Under the pieces are notes generated by a model that did not search any database, was not told the origin of the DNA, and was given only the letters and a program-made list of their open reading frames with translations. This document shows, in pieces, positions 10,784 to 18,326 of a DNA stretch of 20,656 nucleotides. The stretch's first letter is position 1. Each line of letters opens with the position of its first letter. The stretch comes from an uncultured Phycisphaerales bacterium (GTDB lineage: Bacteria > Planctomycetota > Phycisphaerae > WQYP01). The stretch spans positions 1 to 20,656 of the forward strand of contig CAIPTQ010000007.1 in NCBI GenBank assembly GCA_903868035.1, given 5' to 3'. A program made the position numbers and the translations under genes.

Positions 10784-12043
10784 GTGCGCCATACCCTCGC
10801 CGCCCTCCTCTTCGCCCTCGCCACCGCCGCCGGCCTCGCCGCCGCCGCCGACTGGCCCCACTACCGCGGCCCCAACGCTGACGGCATCGCCGAGGACGCC
10901 AAACTCGAAAAACTCAACCTCACCCCCGTCTGGAAAAACCCCGTCGGCGATGCCTTCGGCCAAATCGCCATCGTCGCCGATAAGGCCCTCCTCATGGCCG
11001 AACGCGGAGCCGACGAATTCTGCATCGCCCTCGAGGCCGCCACCGGCAAGGAACTCTGGGCCGTCCGCATCGATGCCACTAAAAAAGACGGCAACGGCAA
11101 CGGACCCCGCTCCACCCCCGCCATCGACGGCAAGTTCGTCTACGTCTTGAGCACCAACCTCAAGCTCTTCTGCCTCGAACTCGACACCGGCAAAACCCTC
11201 TGGAAGCACGACCTCGTCGCCGAACATGGCGCCAAAGTCCTCAATTGGGGCAGCGCCTCCTCGCCCCTCGTCATCGATGACCTCATCCTCGTCACCGGCG
11301 GCGGCGCCGGCAAGGGCATATCCGCCTTCAAAAAAACCACCGGCGAACTCGCCTGGGCCAAAACCAATGAATCCTACACCTATGCCACGCCCACCCTGAC
11401 GACAATCAAGGGCCGGCGGCAGGCCATCTGCATGATGAAGAGCGGCCTGGTTTCGGTCGATCCGCCGACGGGTGATATCCTCTGGACCTTCCCGATCGCC
11501 GCGGCCGCCACCACCGTCGCCGTCGCCCCCTCGCCCGTCGTCGGCGGCAAGGACGGCGATGTGGTTTACTACTGCATGGGTTACGGCTCCGGCGCCGGTG
11601 CCTGCCGCGTGGCCTTGAACGCCGGCAAGTGGAGCGCCGCCGCCCTGTGGAACACCCCCGGCCAGAGCCTCACGTCCACCTGGTGTACCGCCGTCTATCG
11701 CGACGGCTGCGTCTACGGCCTCTTCGGCCACAACGACAACGCCGGCCCCCTGCAATGCGTCGATATCGAAACCGGCAAGGTCAAATGGAGCCAGAAAGGC
11801 TTCGGCTCCCAGGGCGGCCTCATCCTCACCGGCGACAAACTCCTCGTCCTGAACCCCAAGGGCGAACTCGTACTCGTCTCCGCCTCCCCCGACGCCTACA
11901 AGGAACTCGCCCGCACCACCATCCTCAAGGCCAAGGACTGGACCGCCCCCACCCTCGCCAACGGCATGATCTTCGCCCGCAACTCCTCGGCCACCACCGG
12001 CACCAACACCGCCGAAATCGCCTGCTTCAAACTCGCCCCCTGA
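10784..12043 (+). CDS. Secreted PQQ-type beta-propeller repeat protein
   Basis: The GTG at 10784 is chosen because AGGAG (10772-10776) lies seven bases upstream and a clean signal peptide follows (residues 1 to about 22, hydrophobic core then ALA-type Ala-rich cleavage site before DWPHYRGP). The 419-residue product carries at least five propeller blade motifs of the form G.(L/K).W: GKELWAVR, GKTLWKHD, GELAWAKT, GDILWTFP and GKVKWSQK. DWP.YRGP openings followed by PQQ-like blades are typical of exported planctomycete and verrucomicrobial proteins. In many of these there is no sign that PQQ is bound, and here I see no dehydrogenase catalytic motif, so a scaffold or binding role is as likely as an enzyme. 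It converges on topA. Confidence 0.88.
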   Translation: MRHTLAALLFALATAAGLAAAADWPHYRGPNADGIAEDAKLEKLNLTPVWKNPVGDAFGQIAIVADKALLMAERGADEFCIALEAATGKELWAVRIDATKKDGNGNGPRSTPAIDGKFVYVLSTNLKLFCLELDTGKTLWKHDLVAEHGAKVLNWGSASSPLVIDDLILVTGGGAGKGISAFKKTTGELAWAKTNESYTYATPTLTTIKGRRQAICMMKSGLVSVDPPTGDILWTFPIAAAATTVAVAPSPVVGGKDGDVVYYCMGYGSGAGACRVALNAGKWSAAALWNTPGQSLTSTWCTAVYRDGCVYGLFGHNDNAGPLQCVDIETGKVKWSQKGFGSQGGLILTGDKLLVLNPKGELVLVSASPDAYKELARTTILKAKDWTAPTLANGMIFARNSSATTGTNTAEIACFKLAP

Positions 12044-12138
12044 TCGCAGGGGCAACAATCGCCGCGCATAAATCAAATGGAAGCCAGTTACCCATTCCCA
12101 CTTGCGCTGGCCTTTGCGGGCCTGGTCGGCCAATGGAT

Positions 12139-14841
12139 TTACTCGGCCGCCGGACTCTCGACGGCCTTCTTGGGTGCGGTCTTTTTCACGGCGGGCTTGC
12201 GCTGGGCCGGGGTCTTTTTCGGGGCGGGTTCCGCCGACTCCGCGGCGGCCGCGCCGTTCTTGCCGAACTTGGCCTGGATATCGGCGGGCCAGCCTGTGCC
12301 CGCCGCCAGTGCGGCTTTGAATTCTTCCAGGCGTTCGGCGGGGAGTGTGGTGCGGCATTTGGGGAAACCCGAGCAACTCATGAAGGGGCCGCGTTTGCCC
12401 TGACGGACGACGATGTTTTTCTTGCCGCACTTGGGGCACTTCAGGCCGGTGTCCACGGGGGGCGGCTTGGGGGGCTGGGGGGCGCCGGTGTTTTTGTCGA
12501 TGTTCTGGATGACCTTGCATTCGGGGTAGCCCGAGCAGCCGAGGAAGGGGCCGAAGCGGCCCATGCGTTTGATCATGAATTTGCCGCAGGTGGGGCACTT
12601 GTGCTCGGTGACTTCGAGGGCCTGGGGCTTGCCTTCGCGGTCGACGTTCTGGGCGCCGTCGCAGGCGGGGTAGCGGGAGCAGGAGAGGAAGCGTTTGCCG
12701 CGCTTGGAGAGGCGGTAGGCCATCATGGCCCCGCACTTGGGGCATTTGTATTCGGAGGGGGTTTGTTCGGCGCGGGCGTGGGTCATGCGTGATTCGGCGG
12801 TGGCCAGGTCGCGCTCGAGGGGGGTGTAGAAATCGCGCACCACCTGGACCCAGTCCTTGTGGGCGTCCTCGATCTGGTCGAGCTGGGCCTCGACGGTGCG
12901 GGTGAAGCTGGTCTCCATGATGTCGGGGAAACCTTCGATCAGTTTTTCGGTGACCTTGATGCCCAGGTCGGTGGCGTAGAGCGTGCGGCCCCTGGATTCG
13001 ACGTATTGGCGGGTCTGGATGGTGTTGATGATCGAGGCGTAGGTGGAGGGGCGGCCGATGCCTTCGGCTTCGAGGGCCTTGACGAGGGAGGCTTCGGAAT
13101 AGCGCGAGGGGGGGCTGGTGAAATGCTGGGAGGGGGTGAGGTCCAGGGGGGCGACGTGCTGGGTTTGCTTGAGTTCGGGGAGAATTTGCTCGTCGAAGCG
13201 GGTGTAGACGCCGGCGACTTTGGTGAAGCCGTCGAAGGCGAGCGAGCGGCCGGTGGCCTTGAACGTGCCGAGCGCGGGGGTATTCACTTCTTGCTTCTTG
13301 CTTCTTGCTTCGATGAACGCCTCGGTGACCTTCCACTGGGCGGGGGTCATCTGGCAGGCGACGAAGCGTTTCCAGATGACTTCATAGAGCCGGAACTGTT
13401 CTTCGGTGAGGCCCTTGTTGCGCAGGGCGGCGGGGGTGAGGGTGACGTCGGTGGGGCGGATGGCTTCGTGGGCTTCCTGGGCGCCCTGGCGGGCGGCGAA
13501 GAAGTTGGGGGCGTCGGGGAGATATTTCTTGCCGAAGGTCTGATCGATGTAGCCGCGCACGGCAGTGAGGGCATCCTGGGAAATGTTCTGCGAGTCGGTA
13601 CGCATGTAGGTGATGAGGCCCACCGCGCCGTAGCCTTCGACCTCCACGCCTTCATAAAGCTGCTGGGCGACGCGCATGGTGCGCTGGGCGCCAAAGCCAA
13701 GTTGGTTGCTGGCGGCCTGCTGGAGCGTGCTGGTGGCGAAAGGCCCGGGCGGGCGGCTGAGGGAGAGCTTCTGGTTGAGCTCGCGGACGCTGTAGGTGAT
13801 GCCGGTGCGCGCCGGATCGGTGATGCCCATGACTTTGGTCAGGCGGGTGGCGGGGCCTTTGACGGGGATGCCGCGGGGGCCGTTGGTGCCGTCGTTGTCG
13901 ATGGTGTTGACGGAGATCTCGACGAGGCCGACGGCTTCGGCGGCGGCGCGGGCGACGGCGGCGTCCTTGGGGTCGAATTTTGTGCCGGCGACTTCGATCA
14001 AGTCCGCGCGGAACGCCCCGTGTTCGCTGAGGAATGCCGTCTTCTCGGCAACGGTGGGGCCGACGGATTCGGCGACCTGTGCGAGGACAGCCTCGGCGGA
14101 GTCAGTGCCGTCGTCGCGGGCCTCCTCGCCGAGTTCGATATCGCCGGCCAGGAAGCTGTGCCACTGCTGAGCGAGTTCCGGGGCGTGGGCGAGGTCGGTG
14201 GAGAAGATGCCGGTGAGTTTCCAGTATTCTTCGGGGATGAACTTTTGGATTTCCAGTTCGCGTTCCACGACGAGGCGGAGCGCCACGGACTGGACGCGGC
14301 CGGCGGAGAGGCCATAGGCGACTTTTTTCCAGAGGACCGGGGAAATGAGGTAGCCCACGAGGCGATCGACGATGCGGCGGGCCTGCTGGGCGTTGACCTT
14401 GTCCTCATCAATGGCGCGGGGGTGTTTGAAGGCCGTGAGGATGGCGGACTTGGTGATTTCGTTGAAGACGACGCGTTTAACCTGGGAGGGCTTGAGTCCC
14501 AGCGCGAAGGCCAGATGCCAGGCGATGGCCTCGCCTTCGCGGTCCAAGTCGGTGGCCAGATAGACTTCGGAGCAATCCTTGGCGGCGGCACGCAGTTCGG
14601 CGACGACTTTTTTGCCGCGGGGGGTGATTTCGTAGGTGGGGGTGAAGTTGTTCGCAATATCGACGGAAAGGCCGCCGCCTTCGGGCAGGTCGCGGACATG
14701 GCCGATGGAGGCTTTGACGAGGAAACCGGGGCCAAGGTATTTGTTGATGGTTTTGGCCTTGGCCGGGGATTCGACGATGACCAGCGCGCCGCGTTTGGAG
14801 GGAGAATCGGAGGGGATCGAGGATGAGGGAACTTTCGCCAA
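12139..14841 (-). CDS. topA: DNA topoisomerase I
   Basis: TopA is the type IA enzyme that relaxes negative supercoils by cutting one strand through a 5'-phosphotyrosine. The 900-residue product has the Toprim domain with VESPAKAKT (23-31) and DLDREGEAI (98-106), the active-site tyrosine at 412 in GLITYMRTDS, and three C-terminal four-cysteine zinc ribbons of the CPKCG...C..YP.C type (about 697-840). It ends in a Lys/Ala/Pro-rich tail. The start is an unusual TTG at 14841, supported by AAGGA seven bases upstream and by the absence of any nearby in-frame ATG or GTG before the Toprim motif. Residues around 511-519 come from a 7-bp tandem repeat. Sense codons end mostly in C. Convergent with the beta-propeller gene. 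Confidence 0.97.
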   Translation of the reverse strand: MAKVPSSSIPSDSPSKRGALVIVESPAKAKTINKYLGPGFLVKASIGHVRDLPEGGGLSVDIANNFTPTYEITPRGKKVVAELRAAAKDCSEVYLATDLDREGEAIAWHLAFALGLKPSQVKRVVFNEITKSAILTAFKHPRAIDEDKVNAQQARRIVDRLVGYLISPVLWKKVAYGLSAGRVQSVALRLVVERELEIQKFIPEEYWKLTGIFSTDLAHAPELAQQWHSFLAGDIELGEEARDDGTDSAEAVLAQVAESVGPTVAEKTAFLSEHGAFRADLIEVAGTKFDPKDAAVARAAAEAVGLVEISVNTIDNDGTNGPRGIPVKGPATRLTKVMGITDPARTGITYSVRELNQKLSLSRPPGPFATSTLQQAASNQLGFGAQRTMRVAQQLYEGVEVEGYGAVGLITYMRTDSQNISQDALTAVRGYIDQTFGKKYLPDAPNFFAARQGAQEAHEAIRPTDVTLTPAALRNKGLTEEQFRLYEVIWKRFVACQMTPAQWKVTEAFIEARSKKQEVNTPALGTFKATGRSLAFDGFTKVAGVYTRFDEQILPELKQTQHVAPLDLTPSQHFTSPPSRYSEASLVKALEAEGIGRPSTYASIINTIQTRQYVESRGRTLYATDLGIKVTEKLIEGFPDIMETSFTRTVEAQLDQIEDAHKDWVQVVRDFYTPLERDLATAESRMTHARAEQTPSEYKCPKCGAMMAYRLSKRGKRFLSCSRYPACDGAQNVDREGKPQALEVTEHKCPTCGKFMIKRMGRFGPFLGCSGYPECKVIQNIDKNTGAPQPPKPPPVDTGLKCPKCGKKNIVVRQGKRGPFMSCSGFPKCRTTLPAERLEEFKAALAAGTGWPADIQAKFGKNGAAAAESAEPAPKKTPAQRKPAVKKTAPKKAVESPAAE
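13287..13311. repeat. 7-bp tandem repeat inside topA
   Basis: CTTCTTG occurs three times in a row (13287-13307), plus CTTC. In topA it encodes EARSKKQE within the otherwise variable stretch between TEAFI and the following TPALGTF. Seven is not a multiple of three, so a change of one copy would break the topA frame. Confidence 0.85.
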
Positions 14842-14902
14842 GATAGAATCCTTACGAGAAAAACGGTGCCCGATTGTAGGCGGGAATGCAGACCGAATCG
14901 GC

Positions 14903-14931
14903 TATTGAAGCGGGAGCGGGTGAATTGTCAA
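14903..14931 (-). promoter_or_regulatory. Candidate promoter of topA
   Basis: A perfect TTGACA on the minus strand occupies 14926-14931. The best -10 at normal distance (17 bases) is the poor TCAATA at 14903-14908. The hexamer is in the right place for topA, but the weak -10 keeps the call tentative. The rest of the 14842-15002 spacer shows no other feature. Confidence 0.25.
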
Positions 14932-15002
14932 GTGGAATTGAGCAATAAACCAAATCACGCAAAGGCGTAATTCGGACGGATTGCCCAGTTTGGGGAGCAG
15001 GA

Positions 15003-15830
15003 TTACTTGAGTTCAAAGCGGACGGTGACCACGGCGAGGATTTCCTTTTCCAGGGCGGTGGTGTCGTTGTTGCCGGTGTCGGAGACGCCGGTGACGCCCT
15101 TGGGATTGATCTGCATGACGCCCATTTTGGCTTCGACGAGTTTGCCGAGCCGGCCGTGGGCGTTGTTGACGATTTGTTCGGCGCGGGTGGTGGCGTCTTT
15201 GGTGGCGTCGGCGAGCATGTCGATTTTGAGTTCGGAGAGCTTGGAGTAGGTATAGGTGGGGGCGCCGGACTCGATTTCCACGCCGTCCTTGATGAGGGAG
15301 GTGATATTGCGGGAGAGGGAGGGCACCTTGTTCATGTCATGGCTTTCGATGGAGACGCTCTGGGTGAGGACGTACAACTCGACCTTGTTGGAGGGGATGA
15401 TGACCGGGGGCGGCAGGGGCGCGCCGGCGGGGATGCCGCCCTGGGGGGCGAAGCCGGGCTGGACTTCCTTGGCGAAAATTTTATCGGTGCGGATGGCGGA
15501 GAAGGTGACTTCGCCGTCGGGGACGCCGGCGGCCTTGATGAAGGCGGCGACGCGGTCGGTGTCGGTTTTGAGCGCGTCATACGCTTTGGTCAGGTCGGCA
15601 TCGCGGGTGTGGAGGACGCCGTACCAGGAGATGGTGTCGGAGACGATGGCTTTTTTGGCGGAACCCTTGACTTCGAGGGTTTTGGGCTCGAGTTTGACGG
15701 AGAGATAGGCATAGACGAGGAGGGCCACGCAGATGACGTTGGCGAGGGCGAAGAAGACGCCGCCGATCTGGAGGGAGACGATCATGCGGCTGGGTTTGGG
15801 TTTGGGGGATTCGGGCAGGGAGGTGGTCAT
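15003..15830 (-). CDS. Membrane-anchored SIMPL-domain (DUF541) protein
   Basis: The 275-residue product has a Pro/Lys-rich cytoplasmic start, one membrane helix (about 18-43) and then a SIMPL domain that should face the periplasm. Domain landmarks are EVKGSAKKAIVSDTISWYG near 53-71, a long helix DALKTDTDRVAAFIKAAGV, the strand SNKVELYVLTQSVSIES, DMLADATKDATTRAEQIVNNA and the end ILAVVTVRFELK. SIMPL proteins form oligomeric periplasmic or surface structures in some bacteria; their molecular role is mostly unknown. A Pro/Gly-rich loop (FAPQGGIPAGAPLPPP) interrupts the domain as in many relatives. The ATG at 15830 has GGAG about nine bases upstream. It is likely a single-gene unit between topA and the toxin-antitoxin pair. 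Confidence 0.88.
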   Translation of the reverse strand: MTTSLPESPKPKPSRMIVSLQIGGVFFALANVICVALLVYAYLSVKLEPKTLEVKGSAKKAIVSDTISWYGVLHTRDADLTKAYDALKTDTDRVAAFIKAAGVPDGEVTFSAIRTDKIFAKEVQPGFAPQGGIPAGAPLPPPVIIPSNKVELYVLTQSVSIESHDMNKVPSLSRNITSLIKDGVEIESGAPTYTYSKLSELKIDMLADATKDATTRAEQIVNNAHGRLGKLVEAKMGVMQINPKGVTGVSDTGNNDTTALEKEILAVVTVRFELK

Positions 15831-15933
15831 GGCGCAGGACTCCGTCTTGCGAGGTGGGTGGCGGGTAATTCATTAACATCGGCCGGGAAGGGGCGCGGGG
15901 GCGAGTTTTTTATCCGCTCATCAAGGGATCCCC

Positions 15934-16254
15934 CTACTGGCGTTCGTCAAATAACGCATCAATGTCGCGGGCTCCGTGAAGCACATGCAGGATTTCCACG
16001 CCATCCTCCACCGGGCGGTAAAAGATGAGATGATTCGGAAATCCCGAGACAATCCAAGATCGAATATTCCGGGCCTTGGGATTGGAGAATGGGCGAGATC
16101 TTCCGAGCAGGGGCATGGCGGCGAGTTGGTGGAAATCCGCCAGACAGTTTTCCAGAAAACGAGCTGACGCCGCCGGGCTTTCCGTACCCAACCACACGGC
16201 GATTTCCTCCAGGTCATCCACTGCCGCGGGTCGAATGATGAGGCGTGGTTTCAT
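15934..16254 (-). CDS. ParE/RelE-family toxin
   Basis: The 106-residue product matches the ParE/RelE fold. It opens with MKPRLIIRPAAVDDLEEIAVW, continues with PAASARFLENCLADFHQLAAMP and LGRSRP, and ends with HLIFYRPVEDGVEILHVLHGARDIDAL, the family's hallmark C-terminal strand pair and GARDI motif. ParE toxins block DNA gyrase and RelE toxins cut mRNA on the ribosome; the sequence alone favours the ParE branch through HGARDI but does not prove the target. Its ATG (16252-16254) overlaps the antitoxin stop as ATGA, so translation of the two is coupled. The frame is intact, so the module may be active. Confidence 0.9.
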   Translation of the reverse strand: MKPRLIIRPAAVDDLEEIAVWLGTESPAASARFLENCLADFHQLAAMPLLGRSRPFSNPKARNIRSWIVSGFPNHLIFYRPVEDGVEILHVLHGARDIDALFDERQ

Positions 16255-16508
16255 CCGGCAAGCTTCTCCAAACGAGCGTGGACGCGCTGTTGGAGGGCCG
16301 CCCAAACCGCCGGGGTCAGATCAATCGCGGCCGGTCCGTCGAGGCGCTCGACCAGCGTTTTTTCCAGTGCCGCATGGGATTTTCCCTGACGGAGAGCCTC
16401 CATCACGGCGCGCACATATTCGGCGGGTGAGGAATATCCCCGGGCGCGGGCTTCGGAGGACACGAAACTCTCCAAATCATCGGGCATTGTAATATTCAAA
16501 ACGGTCAT
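16251..16508 (-). CDS. ParD-like ribbon-helix-helix antitoxin
   Basis: The 85-residue product starts MTVLNITMPDDLESFVSSEA, a ribbon-helix-helix DNA-binding N-terminus, continues YSSPAEYVRAVMEALRQ as in ParD antitoxins, and has a C-terminal part that would wrap the toxin. Such antitoxins also repress their own promoter. AAGGTGA lies about six bases before the ATG at 16508; a longer frame from 16538 adds ten residues of no family likeness. It precedes the toxin and overlaps it by four bases. Confidence 0.88.
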   Translation of the reverse strand: MTVLNITMPDDLESFVSSEARARGYSSPAEYVRAVMEALRQGKSHAALEKTLVERLDGPAAIDLTPAVWAALQQRVHARLEKLAG

Positions 16509-16510
16509 GG

Positions 16511-16528
16511 TTATCACCTTACTGATTA
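16511..16528. promoter_or_regulatory. Candidate autoregulatory operator of the toxin-antitoxin pair
   Basis: TTATCA (16511-16516) and TGATTA (16523-16528) form an imperfect inverted repeat (five of six positions) around a 6-base centre. It lies between the proposed -10 box and the antitoxin start, where a ribbon-helix-helix antitoxin would be expected to bind. This is inference from position and symmetry. Confidence 0.3.
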
Positions 16529-16557
16529 TTTTGGCCATATTGCGTGTAAAAAGTCAA
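16528..16557 (-). promoter_or_regulatory. Candidate promoter of the toxin-antitoxin operon
   Basis: On the minus strand TTGACT (16552-16557) and CAAAAT (16528-16533) are 18 bases apart and match five and four of six consensus positions. Transcription would start about 13 bases before the antitoxin ATG. Confidence 0.35.
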
Positions 16558-16622
16558 TCGGCGCGCTTCGCCGCTCCACTATCGGGTGAGTGGTTTTTGG
16601 CTAAGACGGCCGTCCAGTTCGG

Positions 16623-18326
16623 CTAGCCCGGGGGAACCAGCAGCGTGATTTTCTGGAGCGTGAATTCACCGGGATGTTCGCCGGGATCGATGCGGATGGT
16701 ATCGAGGGCATCGAATACCCAGTAGATCTGGGTTTGGGTTTGGGGGCCGGTGGCCTGCCGAATCTGCGTGAAGTGGCCGGGGAGATCAAGGCCGGCCCGG
16801 CCGAGGCCCCACGAGACTTGCAACTGGGACCAGGGTATGACACCGCCGGTCTGGATGACGAAGGTGAGCTCGATGCCGGCGACCTGGCGCGGCGCGGGGA
16901 GTTGGAGGATCATATGCGGATCGAGGGCGGTGCTGGTGAACACATGGCCGGGCTGGGCGGCGAGACTATGCAGGAATACGGGCTGGACGGGGAGATCGAC
17001 GCGTTCATAAGCGATGGGGGCGGCGGGGGCATAGGCGATTTTTTTGAACGGGCCCAGCCGGTAGGTGTACATTTCCTCCAGGAGCGACGGCACGGTGGCG
17101 GAATCAAAGATCCAGACGGCGTTGCCGTTGCGCGCGGCGACGACGTCGAGCGGCAGGCCGCGGGCGAGATCGGCTTGCAGTGCGCGATCCCCTTGCCGGC
17201 GGTAATTCCCCATATTTTCGGCTTGGAGGCGATCATGGCCATAGAGGCAGATGATGGTGGCCAGCAGCGCCAAGGGCGCCACGGCCGCCACGGCGCGGGG
17301 CAGGTGCAGCGCGGCGGTGATGGCGGCCAGGGCGACGATGGGCGAGGCGAAGATGAAATAGCGCGGCGCCTGGCCGCCGAGGTAAGAGCGGTTCAGGGCG
17401 ATGCCGGCGGCCAGACCGATGATGGCCAGCAGCAGCAGGAGGAGCCCCAGCGCGCGGTCGCGCCGCTCGGGCCGGCGCAGGGCGGCCAGCAGGACGACGG
17501 CGGTCAGAACCGCGGTCAGGGCGCTGAGGGCGCCCCATAGCGGCCAATTATCGAGTCCCGGGGCGAAGGCCATGGACAGGAACTGCAGGAAGGTGGCGCC
17601 GGCGTATTCCAGGGTGAACGGCGCGGGATTGGGGGTGTGTTGGAAAAGCAGCCAGAGCGCCGCGCAGGAGGCGACGCCGACGAGGATCAAAGCGCCCAGG
17701 GCCAGCGTGGGGGCCAGGGGGCGGTCTCGCCGTGTGCGCCAGCGGCGGAGGAAGATCCACGCGAGCCAGCACAACAGGGGGGGCATGACGATGGGCCCCA
17801 AGGCCCCGCAGAGCGCCAGGGCGTCCACGGCCAGGGCGGCGCAGAGGGGAATCCAGGCCGGGGCGCCGGGCCGGTAGAGGATGATGCAGCCCAGCGCCAC
17901 CAGGACGAAGAACATGCCCAGGCAATACCAAAGCTGGATGCTCCAGAGGAGGTTTTCGTATTGGGCGTAGCTGAGGATCAGGAGCGGAAAAAGGGCGTCG
18001 GAGAAGGCGAAGCGCCGGCCGCGCGCCTGCCACATGCACCCAACAAGCCAGAGCGACGCGGCGGCCAGCAGGAACGCATTGAAGTACAGCGGGGCGCGGA
18101 AATCGTTGCCGGTGGCGCGGCAGAGGAAAATAAGGAGGAGCTTGGGGAGCGGAATGACGTGTTCATTTTGCGGCGTGAAGAGGTAGTCGAGCGTCAGGGG
18201 CTTGGCGCCGACGAGTTGATCGACGAAGGACCAGTCATCACACCACGGCGAATCGACGCCGAAGCGCCAGATGAACCGCAGCACCACGGCCAGGGCCAGG
18301 AAGAAGGCGCCCCAGGTGAAGAGCAT
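16623..18326 (-). CDS. Polytopic membrane protein, probable GT-C glycosyltransferase
   Basis: The 567-residue product has about ten hydrophobic segments in its first 380 residues and a C-terminal soluble part rich in beta structure. The first extracytoplasmic loop carries CDDWS (29-33), an acidic pair where GT-C glycosyltransferases keep their catalytic Asp. GT-C enzymes move sugars from polyprenyl-phosphate donors to acceptors outside the membrane, and the upstream gene encodes an enzyme that makes such donors. I therefore infer a sugar transfer to a cell-surface molecule; the sugar and acceptor are unknown. The ATG at 18326 lacks a ribosome site and lies within the first membrane segment. 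The frame continues upstream (APTLLPRSPGQWAA) to a run of ten C, beyond which it would join the upstream gene. Confidence 0.75.
   Translation of the reverse strand: MLFTWGAFFLALAVVLRFIWRFGVDSPWCDDWSFVDQLVGAKPLTLDYLFTPQNEHVIPLPKLLLIFLCRATGNDFRAPLYFNAFLLAAASLWLVGCMWQARGRRFAFSDALFPLLILSYAQYENLLWSIQLWYCLGMFFVLVALGCIILYRPGAPAWIPLCAALAVDALALCGALGPIVMPPLLCWLAWIFLRRWRTRRDRPLAPTLALGALILVGVASCAALWLLFQHTPNPAPFTLEYAGATFLQFLSMAFAPGLDNWPLWGALSALTAVLTAVVLLAALRRPERRDRALGLLLLLLAIIGLAAGIALNRSYLGGQAPRYFIFASPIVALAAITAALHLPRAVAAVAPLALLATIICLYGHDRLQAENMGNYRRQGDRALQADLARGLPLDVVAARNGNAVWIFDSATVPSLLEEMYTYRLGPFKKIAYAPAAPIAYERVDLPVQPVFLHSLAAQPGHVFTSTALDPHMILQLPAPRQVAGIELTFVIQTGGVIPWSQLQVSWGLGRAGLDLPGHFTQIRQATGPQTQTQIYWVFDALDTIRIDPGEHPGEFTLQKITLLVPPG

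Noticed and set aside
3820..12078. GCATAAATC near both boundaries of the skew-reversed block
   Set aside because: Nine bases in direct, not inverted, orientation; too short and wrongly oriented to explain an inversion.
10745..13336. An 863-codon minus-strand frame spanning the beta-propeller gene and part of topA
   Set aside because: It overlaps two secure genes in other frames and is a composition artefact of the strong skew.
12859..14826. A 655-codon open frame on the + strand opposite topA
   Set aside because: Its product is Gly/Asp/Glu-rich low complexity, mirroring the third-position C bias of topA; topA itself has all catalytic motifs.
15156..16028. A 290-codon + strand frame opposite the SIMPL gene
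   Set aside because: Gly-rich shadow of a well-supported gene.
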